Assembly: GCF_004005815.1 (NCBI RefSeq)
Contig: NZ_SACK01000002.1
Location: 248,001 to 312,000, forward strand
Direction: 5' to 3'
DNA length: 64,000 nt
Source: Mucilaginibacter limnophilus
GTDB taxonomy: Bacteria > Bacteroidota > Bacteroidia > Sphingobacteriales > Sphingobacteriaceae
The stretch's first letter is position 1. Every line of letters starts with the position of its first letter. The notes beneath the pieces are model-generated. The model saw nothing but the letters and a program-made list of their open reading frames with translations. It had not been told where the DNA came from and did no database searches. This document shows, one piece after another, positions 16,106 through 24,313 of the stretch. Both the position numbers and the translations under genes were made by a program.

Positions 16106-16128
16106 GATGCTGAAATTGATTCAGCATC
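16106..16128 (+). terminator. Hairpin after hpt
   Basis: 9-bp stem GATGCTGAA / TTCAGCATC with a 5-nt loop, followed by TCTCTTGC. It may terminate hpt or belong to the REP-like repeats of this phylum, like the element directly after it. Confidence 0.5.
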
Positions 16129-16147
16129 TCTCTTGCATAGCAATTAC

Positions 16148-16182
16148 TCATCCTGAGGGATCCCGAAACAAGTTCAGGATGA
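16148..16182. repeat. REP-like intergenic inverted repeat
   Basis: TCATCCTGA / TCAGGATGA, 9 bp perfect, with a 17-nt loop containing GGGATCCCGAAAC. This matches a short palindromic repeat I know to be scattered in Bacteroidota intergenic regions. Only one copy is clear in the window. Confidence 0.6.
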
Positions 16183-16188
16183 CTATGA

Positions 16189-19100
16189 CTAAACAGTTAC
16201 CCCTGCCATTTCACTCAACAATTCCACCGCCTCGTCAATACTATTTACAGCCTCAATACTAATACGTAGCGTATTTTTCACCTCTTTCAAATTAGTGCGC
16301 CTGGGGTTGCTTTGAACAAAACTTAATACCTGCCTGAAAGCCGGCGTTTCAAAATATGGCGATTGCTGGTTGCTTATAAAGTAGCCGCGCAGTACATTCT
16401 TTTTAAGTGATATTTTCTCAAAGCCGATAGTCTTTCCAAGCCATTGTAGGCGAACGGTGTTCAGCATGTCTTTTACCTGCGGGGGTATTGGGCCAAACCT
16501 ATCCTGCAACTGTTCTTCGAAAGCTACAAGCTCTGTTTCATTTTCGAGTTTTGACAACTCAGTATATAAGTTATATCTTTCCGAAAGACTGGTTACATAC
16601 TCATTCGGGATAAGTATCTCAAGGTCGGTATCTATTTGGGTAAATGATATAAACGGACGTGGTTTATCCTCGGGAAACACTTCTTTAAATTCGTCGTCCT
16701 TCAGTTCCTGTATGGCTTCGTCGAGTATTTTGTGGTACATCTCGAAACCTATTTCGGCAATAAAACCGCTTTGTTCGGCGCCAAGCAGGTTACCGCTGCC
16801 GCGTATGTCAAGGTCGCGCATGGCCACGTTAAAACCGCTGCCAAGGTCGCTAAACTCCTCGATGGCGCTCAGGCGTTTACGCGCCTCGTTGGTTAGTGTT
16901 GAAAGCGGCGGACTCAGCAAATAACAATACGCCTTTTTATTGCTTCGTCCTACACGTCCACGCATCTGGTGCAAATCGCTCAGGCCAAACATGTGGGCGT
17001 GGTTAATAATGATGGTATTGGCGTTAGGTATATCAAGTCCCGCTTCGATAATGGTGGTGGCCACCAGTACATCATATTCAGCGTTCACAAACTTCAACAT
17101 TACATCTTCCAGCGCGTCGCCTTCTAACTGACCGTGAGCTATACCTACACGGGCTTTGGGTGCAAGCTTGTGTATCAGCGCGCCAAGCTGCGGCAAATCG
17201 GCTACGCGGTTATGAATAAAAAACAACTGTCCACCGCGGTCAAGTTCAAACTCAACGGCATCTTTTATCAGTGTATCATTAAACACATGCAGTTCAGTAA
17301 CTACCGGCTGGCGGTTTGGCGGTGGTGTAGAAATGATGGACAAGTCGCGCGCGCCCATTAACGAGAAATGCAGGGTGCGTGGTATAGGCGTAGCGGTCAA
17401 CGTAAGCGTGTCCACATTGGCACGCATTTGTTTAAGCTTTTCTTTAGTGCCTACGCCGAACTTTTGCTCCTCGTCAATAATCATCAAGCCAAGGTCTTTA
17501 AATTTAACATCCTTGCTTACTAAGCGATGGGTGCCAATAATGATATCTACCTTGCCTTGTTTAAGATTTTCAAGCGTTTCCTTAATTTGTTTCGGGCTTT
17601 TGAAGCGATTAACATAATCGATGTTGCAAGGAAAACCTTTTAGCCTGTCGGAAAATGTCTTGTAATGCTGTGCCGCGAGGATGGTTGTTGGTACCAGTAT
17701 GGCTACCTGTTTGCTATCGGCAACGGCCTTAAACGCCGCACGTACGGCAACTTCAGTTTTACCAAAGCCCACGTCGCCACAAATCAGCCTGTCCATAGGG
17801 TGCGGCGATTCCATGTCACGTTTAAAGTCGATGGTCGCCTTTTCCTGGTCGGGCGTGTCCTCGTATAAAAAGGAAGCTTCGAGCTCGGTTTGCAAGTAGC
17901 TATCAGGAGAGAAAGCATTACCCGTTTGCGACTTGCGTACAGCATACAGCTTTATCAAATCGCGGGCTATGTCTTTAACTTTTTTTTTTGTTGTTTTCTT
18001 CAGACGCTCCCAGGTATCGGTACCAAGCTTATTCATCTTGGGTACGGTTCCCTCTTTGCCGCTGTATTTTGATATGCGGTTAAGCGAGTTGATATTCACA
18101 TACAGCAGGTCGTTATCCGCATATATCAGCCGGATCATTTCCTGCATTTTACCCGACACTTCAACTTTTTCAAGTCCGGCATATTTACCAATACCATGGT
18201 CAATATGGGTTACAAAATCACCAGGTTTAAGTTCGCGTAAGTCTTTTAAGGTAATAGCTTGCGAGCGCTGGTAACCCTTCTTGGTTTTATACTTGTAATA
18301 ACGGTCAAATATCTGGTGATCGGTATAGCAGGCAATTTTCTGCTCACGGTCAACAAAGCCTTCGCGCAGGGCAATTGGTATTGGCGTAAACTTTACCGTT
18401 TTATCCAAATCATCCAAAATGGCATACAGGCGCTCAATTTGCTTTGACGAATCGGTAACAATATAGTTCTCTATCTTTTCAGCGTCGTTGTTTTTGAAAT
18501 TATGTATCAGCAGGCTGAAATCTTTATTGAACGATGGCTGCGGACGCATATCAAAGTTTACCTGCGCGGTATTCTGGTAAAAGAACTGCTTACCAAATTC
18601 TGCCACCGGGAAATCATGCAGCTGGTCGGCAATCATTTTTTCGTCGGTAAAAGCGTATTTGGGGTCAATCCATTCAGGATTTTGCTGCTTATCTTCAGCC
18701 GACAATGCTTTCCACAGCTGGTTAGCTTTTTTGTGCCCGGTTTGAATAATATCAAGTGTAAATTGTATATCCTTTATCCAAACCTGTGTGCCCTGCTCCA
18801 CATATTCAAGCAGCGAAATGTTGTTTTCTGTCAAGAATTTCGACTGTACATTAGGTACAATAGTGATGCTTTTTACCTGCTCTTCCGACAGTTGGCTTTC
18901 TATCTCGAACGTGCGGATAGATTCTATATAATCACCGAAAAATTCTACCCGGTAAGGAAGGTTGTGGGAGAATGAAAAGATATCCACTATGCCGCCGCGT
19001 ACCGAAAATTGCCCCGGTTCGTATACAAAATCAACCCTTTCAAAATCGTACTCAACCAAAAAGTCGGCAATGAAATCAATGCTCAGGCTGTTGCCTACTG

Positions 19101-19539
19101 AAATTTCGAGAGTATTTTTTTCAAGCGATGAGCGGTCGATCACCTTTTCGGCAATCGCTTCAGGGTAAGTTACTATCAGCTTACCATATTCCGACGAGTG
19201 GTTAAGCTCGTTCAATACCTCGGCGCGCGCCAGCACATTGCTGCTGTCGGGCTGGGTAAATTCAAATGGCTTGCGGTATGATGACGGGAAAAGCAGCACA
19301 TCTTTTCCGGTGAGGTTTTCCAGATCGGCCTGAAAATAAGCGGCTTCTTCGCGTTCGGGCAGTATAAACAACATGTGTTTATGCTGTAAAAAATACAATG
19401 CTACCGCCATGGCCGCATCGCCTGATCCGACTAAACCCCGTAGCTGAACACGTGGATTTTTACCTGCATTTAAAGCCGAAGCCAATGCCTTTACCCGTTC
19501 GTCAGCTTTATATCGTTCTAAAATATCACGAATATCCAA
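16189..19539 (-). CDS. mfd: Transcription-repair coupling factor Mfd
   Basis: 1116 residues. ATP-driven translocase that removes stalled RNA polymerase and recruits UvrA. The UvrB-like N-terminal module, the CarD-like RNAP-interaction domain (PGDFVTHIDHGIGKY), the helicase core with GDVGFGKTE, the DEEQ box and TATPIPRT, and the C-terminal TRCF domain are all in order. Length is normal. The start is TTG at 19539, with no ATG nearby in frame, and a TATATTTG box ends 7 nt before it, suggesting a leaderless mRNA. Confidence 0.97.
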   Translation of the reverse strand: MDIRDILERYKADERVKALASALNAGKNPRVQLRGLVGSGDAAMAVALYFLQHKHMLFILPEREEAAYFQADLENLTGKDVLLFPSSYRKPFEFTQPDSSNVLARAEVLNELNHSSEYGKLIVTYPEAIAEKVIDRSSLEKNTLEISVGNSLSIDFIADFLVEYDFERVDFVYEPGQFSVRGGIVDIFSFSHNLPYRVEFFGDYIESIRTFEIESQLSEEQVKSITIVPNVQSKFLTENNISLLEYVEQGTQVWIKDIQFTLDIIQTGHKKANQLWKALSAEDKQQNPEWIDPKYAFTDEKMIADQLHDFPVAEFGKQFFYQNTAQVNFDMRPQPSFNKDFSLLIHNFKNNDAEKIENYIVTDSSKQIERLYAILDDLDKTVKFTPIPIALREGFVDREQKIACYTDHQIFDRYYKYKTKKGYQRSQAITLKDLRELKPGDFVTHIDHGIGKYAGLEKVEVSGKMQEMIRLIYADNDLLYVNINSLNRISKYSGKEGTVPKMNKLGTDTWERLKKTTKKKVKDIARDLIKLYAVRKSQTGNAFSPDSYLQTELEASFLYEDTPDQEKATIDFKRDMESPHPMDRLICGDVGFGKTEVAVRAAFKAVADSKQVAILVPTTILAAQHYKTFSDRLKGFPCNIDYVNRFKSPKQIKETLENLKQGKVDIIIGTHRLVSKDVKFKDLGLMIIDEEQKFGVGTKEKLKQMRANVDTLTLTATPIPRTLHFSLMGARDLSIISTPPPNRQPVVTELHVFNDTLIKDAVEFELDRGGQLFFIHNRVADLPQLGALIHKLAPKARVGIAHGQLEGDALEDVMLKFVNAEYDVLVATTIIEAGLDIPNANTIIINHAHMFGLSDLHQMRGRVGRSNKKAYCYLLSPPLSTLTNEARKRLSAIEEFSDLGSGFNVAMRDLDIRGSGNLLGAEQSGFIAEIGFEMYHKILDEAIQELKDDEFKEVFPEDKPRPFISFTQIDTDLEILIPNEYVTSLSERYNLYTELSKLENETELVAFEEQLQDRFGPIPPQVKDMLNTVRLQWLGKTIGFEKISLKKNVLRGYFISNQQSPYFETPAFRQVLSFVQSNPRRTNLKEVKNTLRISIEAVNSIDEAVELLSEMAGVTV

Positions 19540-19546
19540 ACTGTTG

Positions 19547-19554
19547 CAAATATA
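19547..19554 (-). promoter_or_regulatory. -7 box of mfd
   Basis: TATATTTG on the minus strand, an exact TAnnTTTG match, seven bases before the TTG start of mfd. If transcription begins 5-7 nt after the box, the mRNA starts at or next to the start codon. Confidence 0.6.
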
Positions 19555-19695
19555 AGTTAAAACGTCCTTTTTTACCTATGTTAAGGCAAATATTGACACT
19601 GCGTTCAAACAAAAACCGTGCATAAATCCTTTTATTGATACAAACGCCAAACGGTATTGTGTTTGGCTTTAACCTGACTTTAATACTTGTAAAAA

Positions 19696-20103
19696 ATGAA
19701 AAACGCATTATTATCCGGTATAGTAATCGGAATTTTTAGCGGCCTTTGGCTGTTTATTATGCATAAAGCGGGGTATGATCTTAACCAATCAAAAGTATCC
19801 CCTTTTGAATATATCTCCGTACTGATACCCATTATCGGGTTGCTTATCGCTATTAAAGATTATCGCGATAATTATCTTGGCGGGGAAATGAGCTTTCTGG
19901 AAGCGTTAGTACAAAGTTTCAAAATACTGATATTTGGTGGTATCCTTTCCATTTTTGCTGCTATAGTATACATTAACTGGGTATACGAGGGTAATAATTT
20001 TGAGGATTTCTCGGGCCGCATGTTCGGCGCGCTGCTTGTTGGCGTATTAAGCGCATTAGGCGTATCTTTACTATATGCCAACAAGTCGAACAAATTGGAT
20101 TAA
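19696..20103 (+). CDS. DUF4199-like membrane protein
   Basis: 135 residues with four predicted TM helices. The first is KNALLSGIVIGIFSGLWLF near the N-terminus. The central SPFEYISVLIPIIGLLIAIKDYR region (positions 35-57) and a FLEALVQSFKIL helix are typical of DUF4199, a Bacteroidota family of unknown role. It overlaps the next gene by 29 nt, so translation may be coupled. Confidence 0.8.
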   Translation: MKNALLSGIVIGIFSGLWLFIMHKAGYDLNQSKVSPFEYISVLIPIIGLLIAIKDYRDNYLGGEMSFLEALVQSFKILIFGGILSIFAAIVYINWVYEGNNFEDFSGRMFGALLVGVLSALGVSLLYANKSNKLD

Positions 20104-20389
20104 AGCCTTCTTTTCAAAATACTTCGAACTGATATTTTGGATAGCTGCTATCGTCGCGCTGGCAGTTACCGATCCGGCAACTGACGGGCATTTTAATCTT
20201 TGTCCGTTAAAAATGGCCGGTATCACCTGGTGCCCGGGCTGCGGCCTGGGCCATTCAATTGCCTGGCTTTTCAAAGGCGATATTTCCCGCTCGTTTCACG
20301 CACATTGGTTTGGCATACCGGCTTCGCTCATTATCTGCTGGCGGATAATTTCGTTATTAAAGAAAAAATCTGCATACTCCAAACTTTAA
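20075..20389 (+). CDS. DUF2752 membrane protein
   Basis: 104 residues with TM segments at about 18-35 and 80-95. The family motif is NLCPLKMAGITWCPGCGLGH (residues 42-61): two Cys groups and the PGCGLGH signature, then AWLFKGDISRSFHAHWFG. DUF2752 proteins are small membrane proteins of unknown function. It overlaps the DUF4199 gene by 29 nt and precedes an unrelated AT-rich gene. Confidence 0.9.
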   Translation: MPTSRTNWIKAFFSKYFELIFWIAAIVALAVTDPATDGHFNLCPLKMAGITWCPGCGLGHSIAWLFKGDISRSFHAHWFGIPASLIICWRIISLLKKKSAYSKL

Positions 20390-20392
20390 AAA

Positions 20393-20791
20393 ATGACCAT
20401 TGAAGATTTACATGATAAGTTGAATGAACTTAACATAAAGCCTGAACAATATTATTTGAATGGGATTTATGGCGCGGCAACCGACGATTATAAGATCGCA
20501 TTAAGAATAAAAGAATTGTTCTTTTTAAAACTATACTATGTTTATTATAAGGAACGAGGTGTTATAGCATCAGAAAAAATTATGCTTGACAAGCATGAAG
20601 CCTACTCGTATTTTTTATCACAATTTATAAGTCGTAAAATTTACGAAAGAAAGATTGATGTAAGTGTTTTGAAGGATATTACAACTGATGAGGCATTAAC
20701 TTTAACGGACTTAAGGGATATTTATGAGAAGTCTATGAAAGGTGATAAAATTTTAGCGGATGTTATTGTAAAGTATTTCAAAAGTCGGTGA
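20393..20791 (+). CDS. Hypothetical protein, resembles polymorphic-toxin immunity proteins
   Basis: 132 residues, cytosolic, noticeably AT-rich against its neighbours. No certain family. The pattern of YYLNGIYG, a Tyr-rich segment ending in YYKERG, then EAYSYFLSQF recalls small immunity proteins (Imm-type) seen beside Bacteroidota toxin genes. That is from memory and weak. It lies between DUF2752 and TM2 genes, and 670 bp downstream is a broken SUKH immunity gene, so the stretch may be a former toxin-immunity locus. No toxin gene is present. Confidence 0.5.
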   Translation: MTIEDLHDKLNELNIKPEQYYLNGIYGAATDDYKIALRIKELFFLKLYYVYYKERGVIASEKIMLDKHEAYSYFLSQFISRKIYERKIDVSVLKDITTDEALTLTDLRDIYEKSMKGDKILADVIVKYFKSR

Positions 20792-20949
20792 ATTGAACAA
20801 ACTTTATAAGCTAATTTCACCGTTAAAACTACCGCGCTTACCGACTTGTTTAATCTGCCTGCCAGTTTTACGTTGCCTGGTTTTGGTTGCTGCTGTACCT
20901 TTATATCATAATTAAAACACAAACAACTAATACACTAAAACTTAAAGCC

Positions 20950-21312
20950 ATGTACGGATACAACGAACCATATTACGCCTTCTCAGGCATCACACCAGAA
21001 GAAGTTGCGTTTTTACAACAGGCAACCGCCGAGCTTGACGAAAACCAAAAAAACAGGTTTTTCGCTATCTACTCAACCAAACGCAAGAATCCGCAGGACA
21101 TCTTGTTGGTAAGCTTGCTGGGTTTTGTAGGCTTCGCGGGTATCCACAGGTTTATGCTTAACCAGATAGGCATGGGTTTACTATACTTTTTCACCGCCGG
21201 GTTGTGCTTCATCGGTACAATTGTTGACCTGGTGAACCATAAAAATCTCGCAAACGAGTACAACAAGCAAATGGCATACGAAAGTTTCCACATTGCTAAA
21301 ATGTACCAATAA
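20950..21312 (+). CDS. TM2 domain protein
   Basis: 120 residues from the ATG at 20950, after an N-terminal open stretch that lacks a better start. Two TM helices form a TM2 domain: [19 protein letters not shown] then [20 protein letters not shown], with the short conserved Arg-Phe turn between them. The cytosolic N-terminal helix is acidic. Function unknown; TM2 proteins are common in this phylum. The DUF2905 remnant starts 4 nt after its stop. Confidence 0.88.
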   Translation: MYGYNEPYYAFSGITPEEVAFLQQATAELDENQKNRFFAIYSTKRKNPQDILLVSLLGFVGFAGIHRFMLNQIGMGLLYFFTAGLCFIGTIVDLVNHKNLANEYNKQMAYESFHIAKMYQ

Positions 21313-21316
21313 ATAT

Positions 21317-21670
21317 ATGCCGCTTAACAGCGAAACAGGAAAATATATCATTATAGCCGGGGCGGTAATACTGCTTGCCGGCTTGCTTGTTTATTTTTGG
21401 GGCGATAAACTTAACTGGCTGGGGCATTTGCCCGGCGATATCAGAATTGAACGGGAGAATTTAAGGTTTTATTTTCTGAAGCGCATAAAATGTATGTGCT
21501 TCAAGGAGATTATAATCTTCAGGAAACTTATGGCCAATTTGACTCTCAAGCTCCGCGATACCATCATTGTTTGCAGTGCTATCAATGGCCCTCCAGTTGC
21601 GCCATTCTTAAAGGTTATCCTGGTCTGGATCGGTCATTGCAGGATCAATATCACTTGGTACTTTATTTAA
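21317..21670 (+). pseudogene. DUF2905 gene truncated at its 3' end
   Basis: The first 50 or so codons are DUF2905: a TM helix [18 protein letters not shown], then [20 protein letters not shown], ending at RFYF near 21475. A normal DUF2905 protein continues with PLTTMLLLS-type residues of a second TM helix. Here the frame runs instead into unrelated codons up to 21670, which lie antisense to a SUKH gene remnant. The second helix is therefore lost, most simply by a deletion or rearrangement with a junction at about 21466-21475. The first half may still be translated. Confidence 0.75.
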
Positions 21671-21688
21671 GTCAAGCTTAGCCAGTAT
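21461..21688 (-). pseudogene. SMI1/KNR4 (SUKH) immunity-protein remnant
   Basis: On the minus strand one frame reads [18 protein letters not shown]..., has an in-frame TAA at 21608-21610, then continues [20 protein letters not shown] and [12 protein letters not shown] (21 and more residues in two parts), ending near 21461. The W..W.AI.ST...I..LE..IG...P.DY pattern followed by an HTFYAL segment is the SUKH-type core found in bacterial immunity proteins. There is no start codon at the 5' side before a TGA at 21689-21691, and the C-terminal half is gone where the frame meets the DUF2905 gene. This is a decayed fragment. Confidence 0.65.
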
Positions 21689-21790
21689 TCAGGTGTTTAT
21701 TTACGATTTTAGTTATATAACGTTATCTTTCATAATGTACTTATGGTGTTATACTTTACAATCATAATTAAAAGGCGTAATATTACTTAA

Positions 21791-22888
21791 TCATGCCAAA
21801 TTAGCCAGCGTTTCCAGCTTTGCTTCTTCCAATACAAAGCGTTCACTTTCATTTCTACTGTTATACTCCCATTTTGTCAGCCTGATACAACTGCCCTCTA
21901 TCTCGATACCTGTAATGTCGCCATCGTTAAAACAGCAGCAGCCGGTATTAAAATACGTAGGCACATAAACGTTAAAGTCGGGAATCATATCGCCTTTATT
22001 CTGCCGAAAGTTTATCTGTGTTTGCAGCTCGTTCATCTTTTCAATATCATTGTCTTTCTTGGCCCTCATTAATTCGGCATACAACTTTTCTAAATGTGTA
22101 AGCGATGCAAATACCGGCTGGTGTGTATGTCCGGTTATCAGCACCACATCCTTCTTCTTAGCACTCCATTCATACATTATGCGGTTATGATCTGTCTTCA
22201 GCATTTCGTTGTTAGCCGGGGTATTGATGTTCAGTTCAAGAAACGCTTGCAGCGGCGCCCATATATTTGACACAAACCACTTGCTGAACCAGTTACCATC
22301 ACTTTGCAAATCGCCCTGATGGCCATGTGTCATAAATATAAACAGTGGCTTATTATTGATCACCGTTTGCAGCACAACACCTTCATGTACCTTTATTGCT
22401 TCACCATAAATTTGCAGTAAGCTAACTGCAGCCAGCGGGTCATTATCCCAATACAGATCGTGGTTACCGAAAACTTTGATAAATGCTTTGCGTTGCAAAA
22501 AAAGCTTTTCCTTTTCAAACGTTTCTTTATTGTGCCTTTTTACCGTTATAAACAGATTCTCCCAAAGCTCTTCGCTGTCGCCAAGATTAACATATGTAAA
22601 GCCTTCTTTATAATAGTGATCAAGCGCGGTGAGATAATTCTTTTCAGACAAGGCGAATATATCCGAATGATCACGTGCGCCTTTGTGAAGATCTGAAAAG
22701 ATTACAAATTTATCGTGATGCGCATCAAACGGTATCAGTAACCCACGCTTTGGTGGATTACCTGTGATATTTTTATACAGTTTGTTAAGCGCCGCGTTAA
22801 CCCGCCTTTTATCAGGGCGCGACGAATATTTGTCGGCCAACCGGGCTACAGGTTTTCGTAATAAGCGTTGCAGAAACTTTCGCATCAA
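21791..22888 (-). CDS. Calcineurin-like metallophosphoesterase
   Basis: 365 residues. The dimetal phosphoesterase motifs are all present: FSDLHKGARDH (block I), GDSEELWEN (block II), GNHD (block III), THGHQGD and GHTHQP (blocks IV-V). The sequence has extra C-terminal residues with a CCCF stretch. The substrate is unknown; UDP-diacylglucosamine hydrolase-like or nucleotide phosphatase roles are possible. No signal peptide is evident. The gene is alone, and its upstream region holds a terminator-like hairpin. Confidence 0.88.
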   Translation of the reverse strand: MMRKFLQRLLRKPVARLADKYSSRPDKRRVNAALNKLYKNITGNPPKRGLLIPFDAHHDKFVIFSDLHKGARDHSDIFALSEKNYLTALDHYYKEGFTYVNLGDSEELWENLFITVKRHNKETFEKEKLFLQRKAFIKVFGNHDLYWDNDPLAAVSLLQIYGEAIKVHEGVVLQTVINNKPLFIFMTHGHQGDLQSDGNWFSKWFVSNIWAPLQAFLELNINTPANNEMLKTDHNRIMYEWSAKKKDVVLITGHTHQPVFASLTHLEKLYAELMRAKKDNDIEKMNELQTQINFRQNKGDMIPDFNVYVPTYFNTGCCCFNDGDITGIEIEGSCIRLTKWEYNSRNESERFVLEEAKLETLANLA

Positions 22889-22942
22889 TCAGATTAATGC
22901 AGGTGGGCGGATATTGTTTTTAGAGCCGGGGCAAAAAATAAT

Positions 22943-22965
22943 CCCCTGCACTATTTGTGCAGGGG
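22943..22965 (-). terminator. Leader terminator or attenuator upstream of the phosphoesterase gene
   Basis: Stem CCCCTGCAC / GTGCAGGGG, 9 bp, loop AAATA on the minus strand, followed by ATTATTTTTTGC. It looks like an intrinsic terminator but lies 55 nt before the phosphoesterase start with no minus-strand gene upstream. It may attenuate that gene or end a small RNA. Confidence 0.5.
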
Positions 22966-23090
22966 ACCGATCTTTATATTAAGCAGAAAATACCCCTATT
23001 TTTATATGATACGAACCGGCATGCTGTAACGTACCATATTTCTGCCACTACAAATATCAGCCAACATCAGTTTGAAAAAAATACCCATAA

Positions 23091-23130
23091 CACGGTATTT
23101 TTCAGATCATAACCTCCTAAAAATACCGTG
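23091..23130. repeat. 12-bp inverted repeat in divergent promoter region
   Basis: CACGGTATTTTT and AAAAATACCGTG are perfect inverted copies separated by 16 nt. They lie 88 bp before the 23218 start. They could be a paired operator, or a hairpin in the leader. Confidence 0.5.
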
Positions 23131-23217
23131 AAAACACTGTGCAATGAAAAGTGATTTGCTTACTACATTTATACCCTGATAATTTAAACTATTCACTAAA
23201 CACAATTTCAAAAAACT

Positions 23218-23646
23218 ATGGCAAGTACTAACAAAGGTTATCCGGGAGTAACCAAGGCACAACTGGAAAAACTGGTAGCTAATTATCGCCGATCAATTAA
23301 AAAAACACGTAAGGGCAGCCTGCAGCCAATTGACCATGACGCGAAAAGGGACTCTAATAGCGTGTGGTTTTCAAGGGCATCTGTTGAAGAACTTTTCAAG
23401 GCAAATAATGCCGACGGCTTACGCGTATATTTTGCTGTGCATGATAATGAAACCATGGCCACCGAATATGATGATATGCTTACCGTTATATTGGTTGCAA
23501 CCAAAAATAATGGAAGGGGCAAAGATGAAGATCAAATATTTGATAAAGAAGACACAAACGAAAAAGCGCTTACCGGTACCGATCCAATTGGGGGTGGTAG
23601 TGGCCTAAATCATGGCAAAATATGCCCTCCGGCTAATTGCCCATAA
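23218..23646 (+). CDS. Hypothetical protein with Cys-Pro-Pro tail
   Basis: 142 residues, no signal peptide. The N-terminus is rich in Lys and has an ASTNKGYPGVTKAQLEKLV helix. The middle is an alpha/beta segment LRVYFAVHDN...DDMLTVILVATKNN. The C-terminus is flexible, Gly-rich, and ends NHGKICPPANCP. Similar short proteins with a CPP-type tail occur in Bacteroidota, but I know of no function. It is 13 nt before a membrane protein and in line with a sensor kinase and response regulator, so it may be part of the same signalling unit. Confidence 0.7.
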   Translation: MASTNKGYPGVTKAQLEKLVANYRRSIKKTRKGSLQPIDHDAKRDSNSVWFSRASVEELFKANNADGLRVYFAVHDNETMATEYDDMLTVILVATKNNGRGKDEDQIFDKEDTNEKALTGTDPIGGGSGLNHGKICPPANCP

Positions 23647-23659
23647 TTATATTTACTGA

Positions 23660-24313
23660 ATGCTTGAATACCTATACTTTATCATTGAACTGCTGGCGTT
23701 GTTAACGCTGGCAGTTCAATACAAAAAGCTTGAAAAAACACAGTACATTTATTTTTTACCTTATTTGTTGCTGATCGTTTGTTACGAGGCAGGTTCAATT
23801 TACAACCTATTTAATGTTAACGGCAGCAACGAGTGGATAACAAATGTTATTATAACCATTGAGTTTTTGTTTTACAGCTGCTTCCTGGTAAATGTTTTAA
23901 ATCAGAAACTACGCCGAAGACTGTTTACCATAGTGGCAGTTACCTTTTTATTTACTGTTATTGATGTTGCATTTATTCAGGGTTTTTGGAAACTGGCTAC
24001 CATAGCCATTTTATTACAGTACATTGTGCTGATCACACTGGTTTGTATGTTCTTTTACCAGCTAATGAACCAAGCCGGTGAGCAGTTAACACTCATACGT
24101 TTGCCGAATTTTTGGGTAAATACCGGCCTGCTGTTCTTCTGCCTGGCCGAATTCCTCTTTTTTGCCGCCTTTACTTACATGACGGCCAGTAAAAACTACC
24201 ATTATTACCTGCTTTGGTACATCATATCAAATGTGGCCAATTTAATTTTGTATTCTTGTTTATCCATATCATTCTTATGTTTCAGCAAGAGCAGGAAGTT
24301 ATTTCACTCATAA
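23660..24313 (+). CDS. Polytopic membrane protein of a two-component locus
   Basis: 217 residues with about seven hydrophobic segments and short polar loops. It has no catalytic motifs. The helices with LPNFWVNTGLLFFCLAEFLF and LLWYIISNVANLILYSCLS are typical of Bacteroidota proteins that lie just before a histidine kinase. Its 3' end overlaps the kinase start by 37 nt, indicating translational coupling. A role as a membrane sensor input is inferred from the context only. Confidence 0.75.
   Translation: MLEYLYFIIELLALLTLAVQYKKLEKTQYIYFLPYLLLIVCYEAGSIYNLFNVNGSNEWITNVIITIEFLFYSCFLVNVLNQKLRRRLFTIVAVTFLFTVIDVAFIQGFWKLATIAILLQYIVLITLVCMFFYQLMNQAGEQLTLIRLPNFWVNTGLLFFCLAEFLFFAAFTYMTASKNYHYYLLWYIISNVANLILYSCLSISFLCFSKSRKLFHS

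Larger units (their letters stand above)
22889..23217. other. 329-bp intergenic region, divergent promoters and two inverted repeats
   Basis: Between the minus-strand phosphoesterase and the plus-strand small protein gene. It holds a 9-bp hairpin (22943-22965) with a T tract on the minus strand and a 12-bp inverted repeat (23091-23130). No open frame with coding character was seen. Confidence 0.6.

Noticed and set aside
18502..18975. 157-codon plus-strand frame inside mfd
   Set aside because: It is antisense to a conserved part of Mfd and has no recognisable motif.
21490..21681. Plus-strand 63-codon frame over the SUKH remnant
   Set aside because: It is antisense to the better-supported SUKH reading, which has a recognisable core.
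22889..23217. tRNA or small ncRNA gene
   Set aside because: No cloverleaf or known ncRNA fold; only inverted repeats were found.
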